The translations under genes were made by a program, and so were the position numbers. Below are positions 14,755 through 15,163 of a stretch of DNA of 15,163 nucleotides, piece after piece (the stretch's first letter is position 1; each line of letters begins with the position of its first letter). The stretch lies in assembly GCA_023257915.1 (NCBI GenBank), contig JALRBB010000420.1:1-15163 (forward strand). The letters are read 5' to 3'. The notes beneath the pieces were generated by a model. It had not been told where the DNA came from, searched no databases, and worked only from the letters and a program-made list of their open reading frames with translations. Source of the DNA: Quisquiliibacterium sp. (lineage in GTDB: Bacteria; Pseudomonadota; Gammaproteobacteria; Burkholderiales; Burkholderiaceae_E).

Positions 14755-15163
14755 TCACTTGACCAGGGCCATCGCGATCTGCGGCATCAGCACCACCAAC
14801 GCCAGGCAGCCCAGCATCAGCGCGATATACGGCATCGCCGCGCGCGACAATAGCCCGAACGACTGCTTGAATGCGGTCATTGCAACAATCAGGTTCAGAC
14901 CCACCGGCGGGGTCAGATAGCCGATCTCCAGGTTCAGGATCATGATGATCCCGAAGACCACCTTGTCGTAGCCGTAGGCCTCGGCCATCGGCGCCAGGAT
15001 CGGTGCCAGCACGAGGATCGCTTCGCCGGTCGTCATCAGACAGCCAACCACCAGCAACAGCATGTTGATCAGCAACATGAACATCAACGGGCTGGTGATG
15101 TAGTCCTGGATCACCGCCACCATCTGCTGCGGCACCCGATGCTCGGTCAGCAGGATGTTCAGA
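14755..15163 (-). CDS. TRAP transporter large permease (DctM type), C-terminal part, cut by right edge
   Basis: The last 136 or so codons of a 12-TM DctM-family permease, which moves organic acids or similar solutes across the inner membrane using a Na+ or H+ gradient with a periplasmic binding protein. The visible part reads NILLTEHRVPQQMVAVI, then membrane segments SPLMFMLLINMLLLVVGCLM, the conserved TGEAILVLAPILAPMAEAYG, IMILNLEIGYLTPPVGLNLIV (the family's TPPVGLNL motif), and a final helix ending ALVK. The frame is open to base 15162, so its start lies beyond the window, where DctQ and DctP partners would be expected. Convergent with the HpcH/HpaI aldolase. Confidence 0.93.
   Translation of the reverse strand, partial: LNILLTEHRVPQQMVAVIQDYITSPLMFMLLINMLLLVVGCLMTTGEAILVLAPILAPMAEAYGYDKVVFGIIMILNLEIGYLTPPVGLNLIVAMTAFKQSFGLLSRAAMPYIALMLGCLALVVLMPQIAMALVK

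Overview
The window is about 15 kb of GC-rich, densely coded chromosomal DNA. Protein style, a cytochrome c5-type membrane cytochrome, a DctM-type TRAP permease and an rquA-like gene suggest a betaproteobacterium, most likely Burkholderiales. This is inferred from family resemblance only, as no search was possible.

Layout. 1-816 (-) is the N-terminal part of an acyl-CoA synthetase cut by the left edge. 1051-1422 (+) is a small thioredoxin whose stop overlaps that of a MetC-like cystathionine beta-lyase (1419-2699, -). A class I/II aminotransferase (2784-3962, +) is followed by a degraded C-terminal piece of an alanine dehydrogenase (about 3988-4170, -). Next comes a gene that looks like rquA, the rhodoquinone biosynthesis enzyme (4263-4967, +). 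5033-7929 (-) holds a two-gene unit: a feruloyl-CoA-synthase-like ligase, then a PRISE-type (progesterone 5-beta-reductase/iridoid synthase-like) reductase. 8162-9223 (-) is a D-2-hydroxyacid dehydrogenase. 9276-9540 (+) has no protein gene but carries the hallmarks of a structured RNA resembling the omega-RNA/HEARO RNA of IscB elements, with no iscB beside it. It abuts tRNA-Arg(CCG) (9556-9631, -). Then follow a membrane-anchored cytochrome c5 (9768-10283, +), recQ (10383-12296, -), a CNNM/CBS/CorC membrane protein (12493-13830, +) with a 15-bp hairpin over its ribosome-binding region, an HpcH/HpaI aldolase (13908-14693, +), and the C-terminal end of a TRAP large permease (14755 to the right edge, -).

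How the parts fit. Most genes are housekeeping or catabolic and form short or single transcription units. The ligase plus PRISE reductase look like a small pathway acting on an enone- or enoyl-type substrate. The rquA-like gene implies rhodoquinone and so fumarate-reducing respiration under low oxygen. The points most worth following are the orphan omega-RNA-like element, the rquA-like gene beside a broken ald, the hairpin over the corC-like start, and the ligase/PRISE pair.
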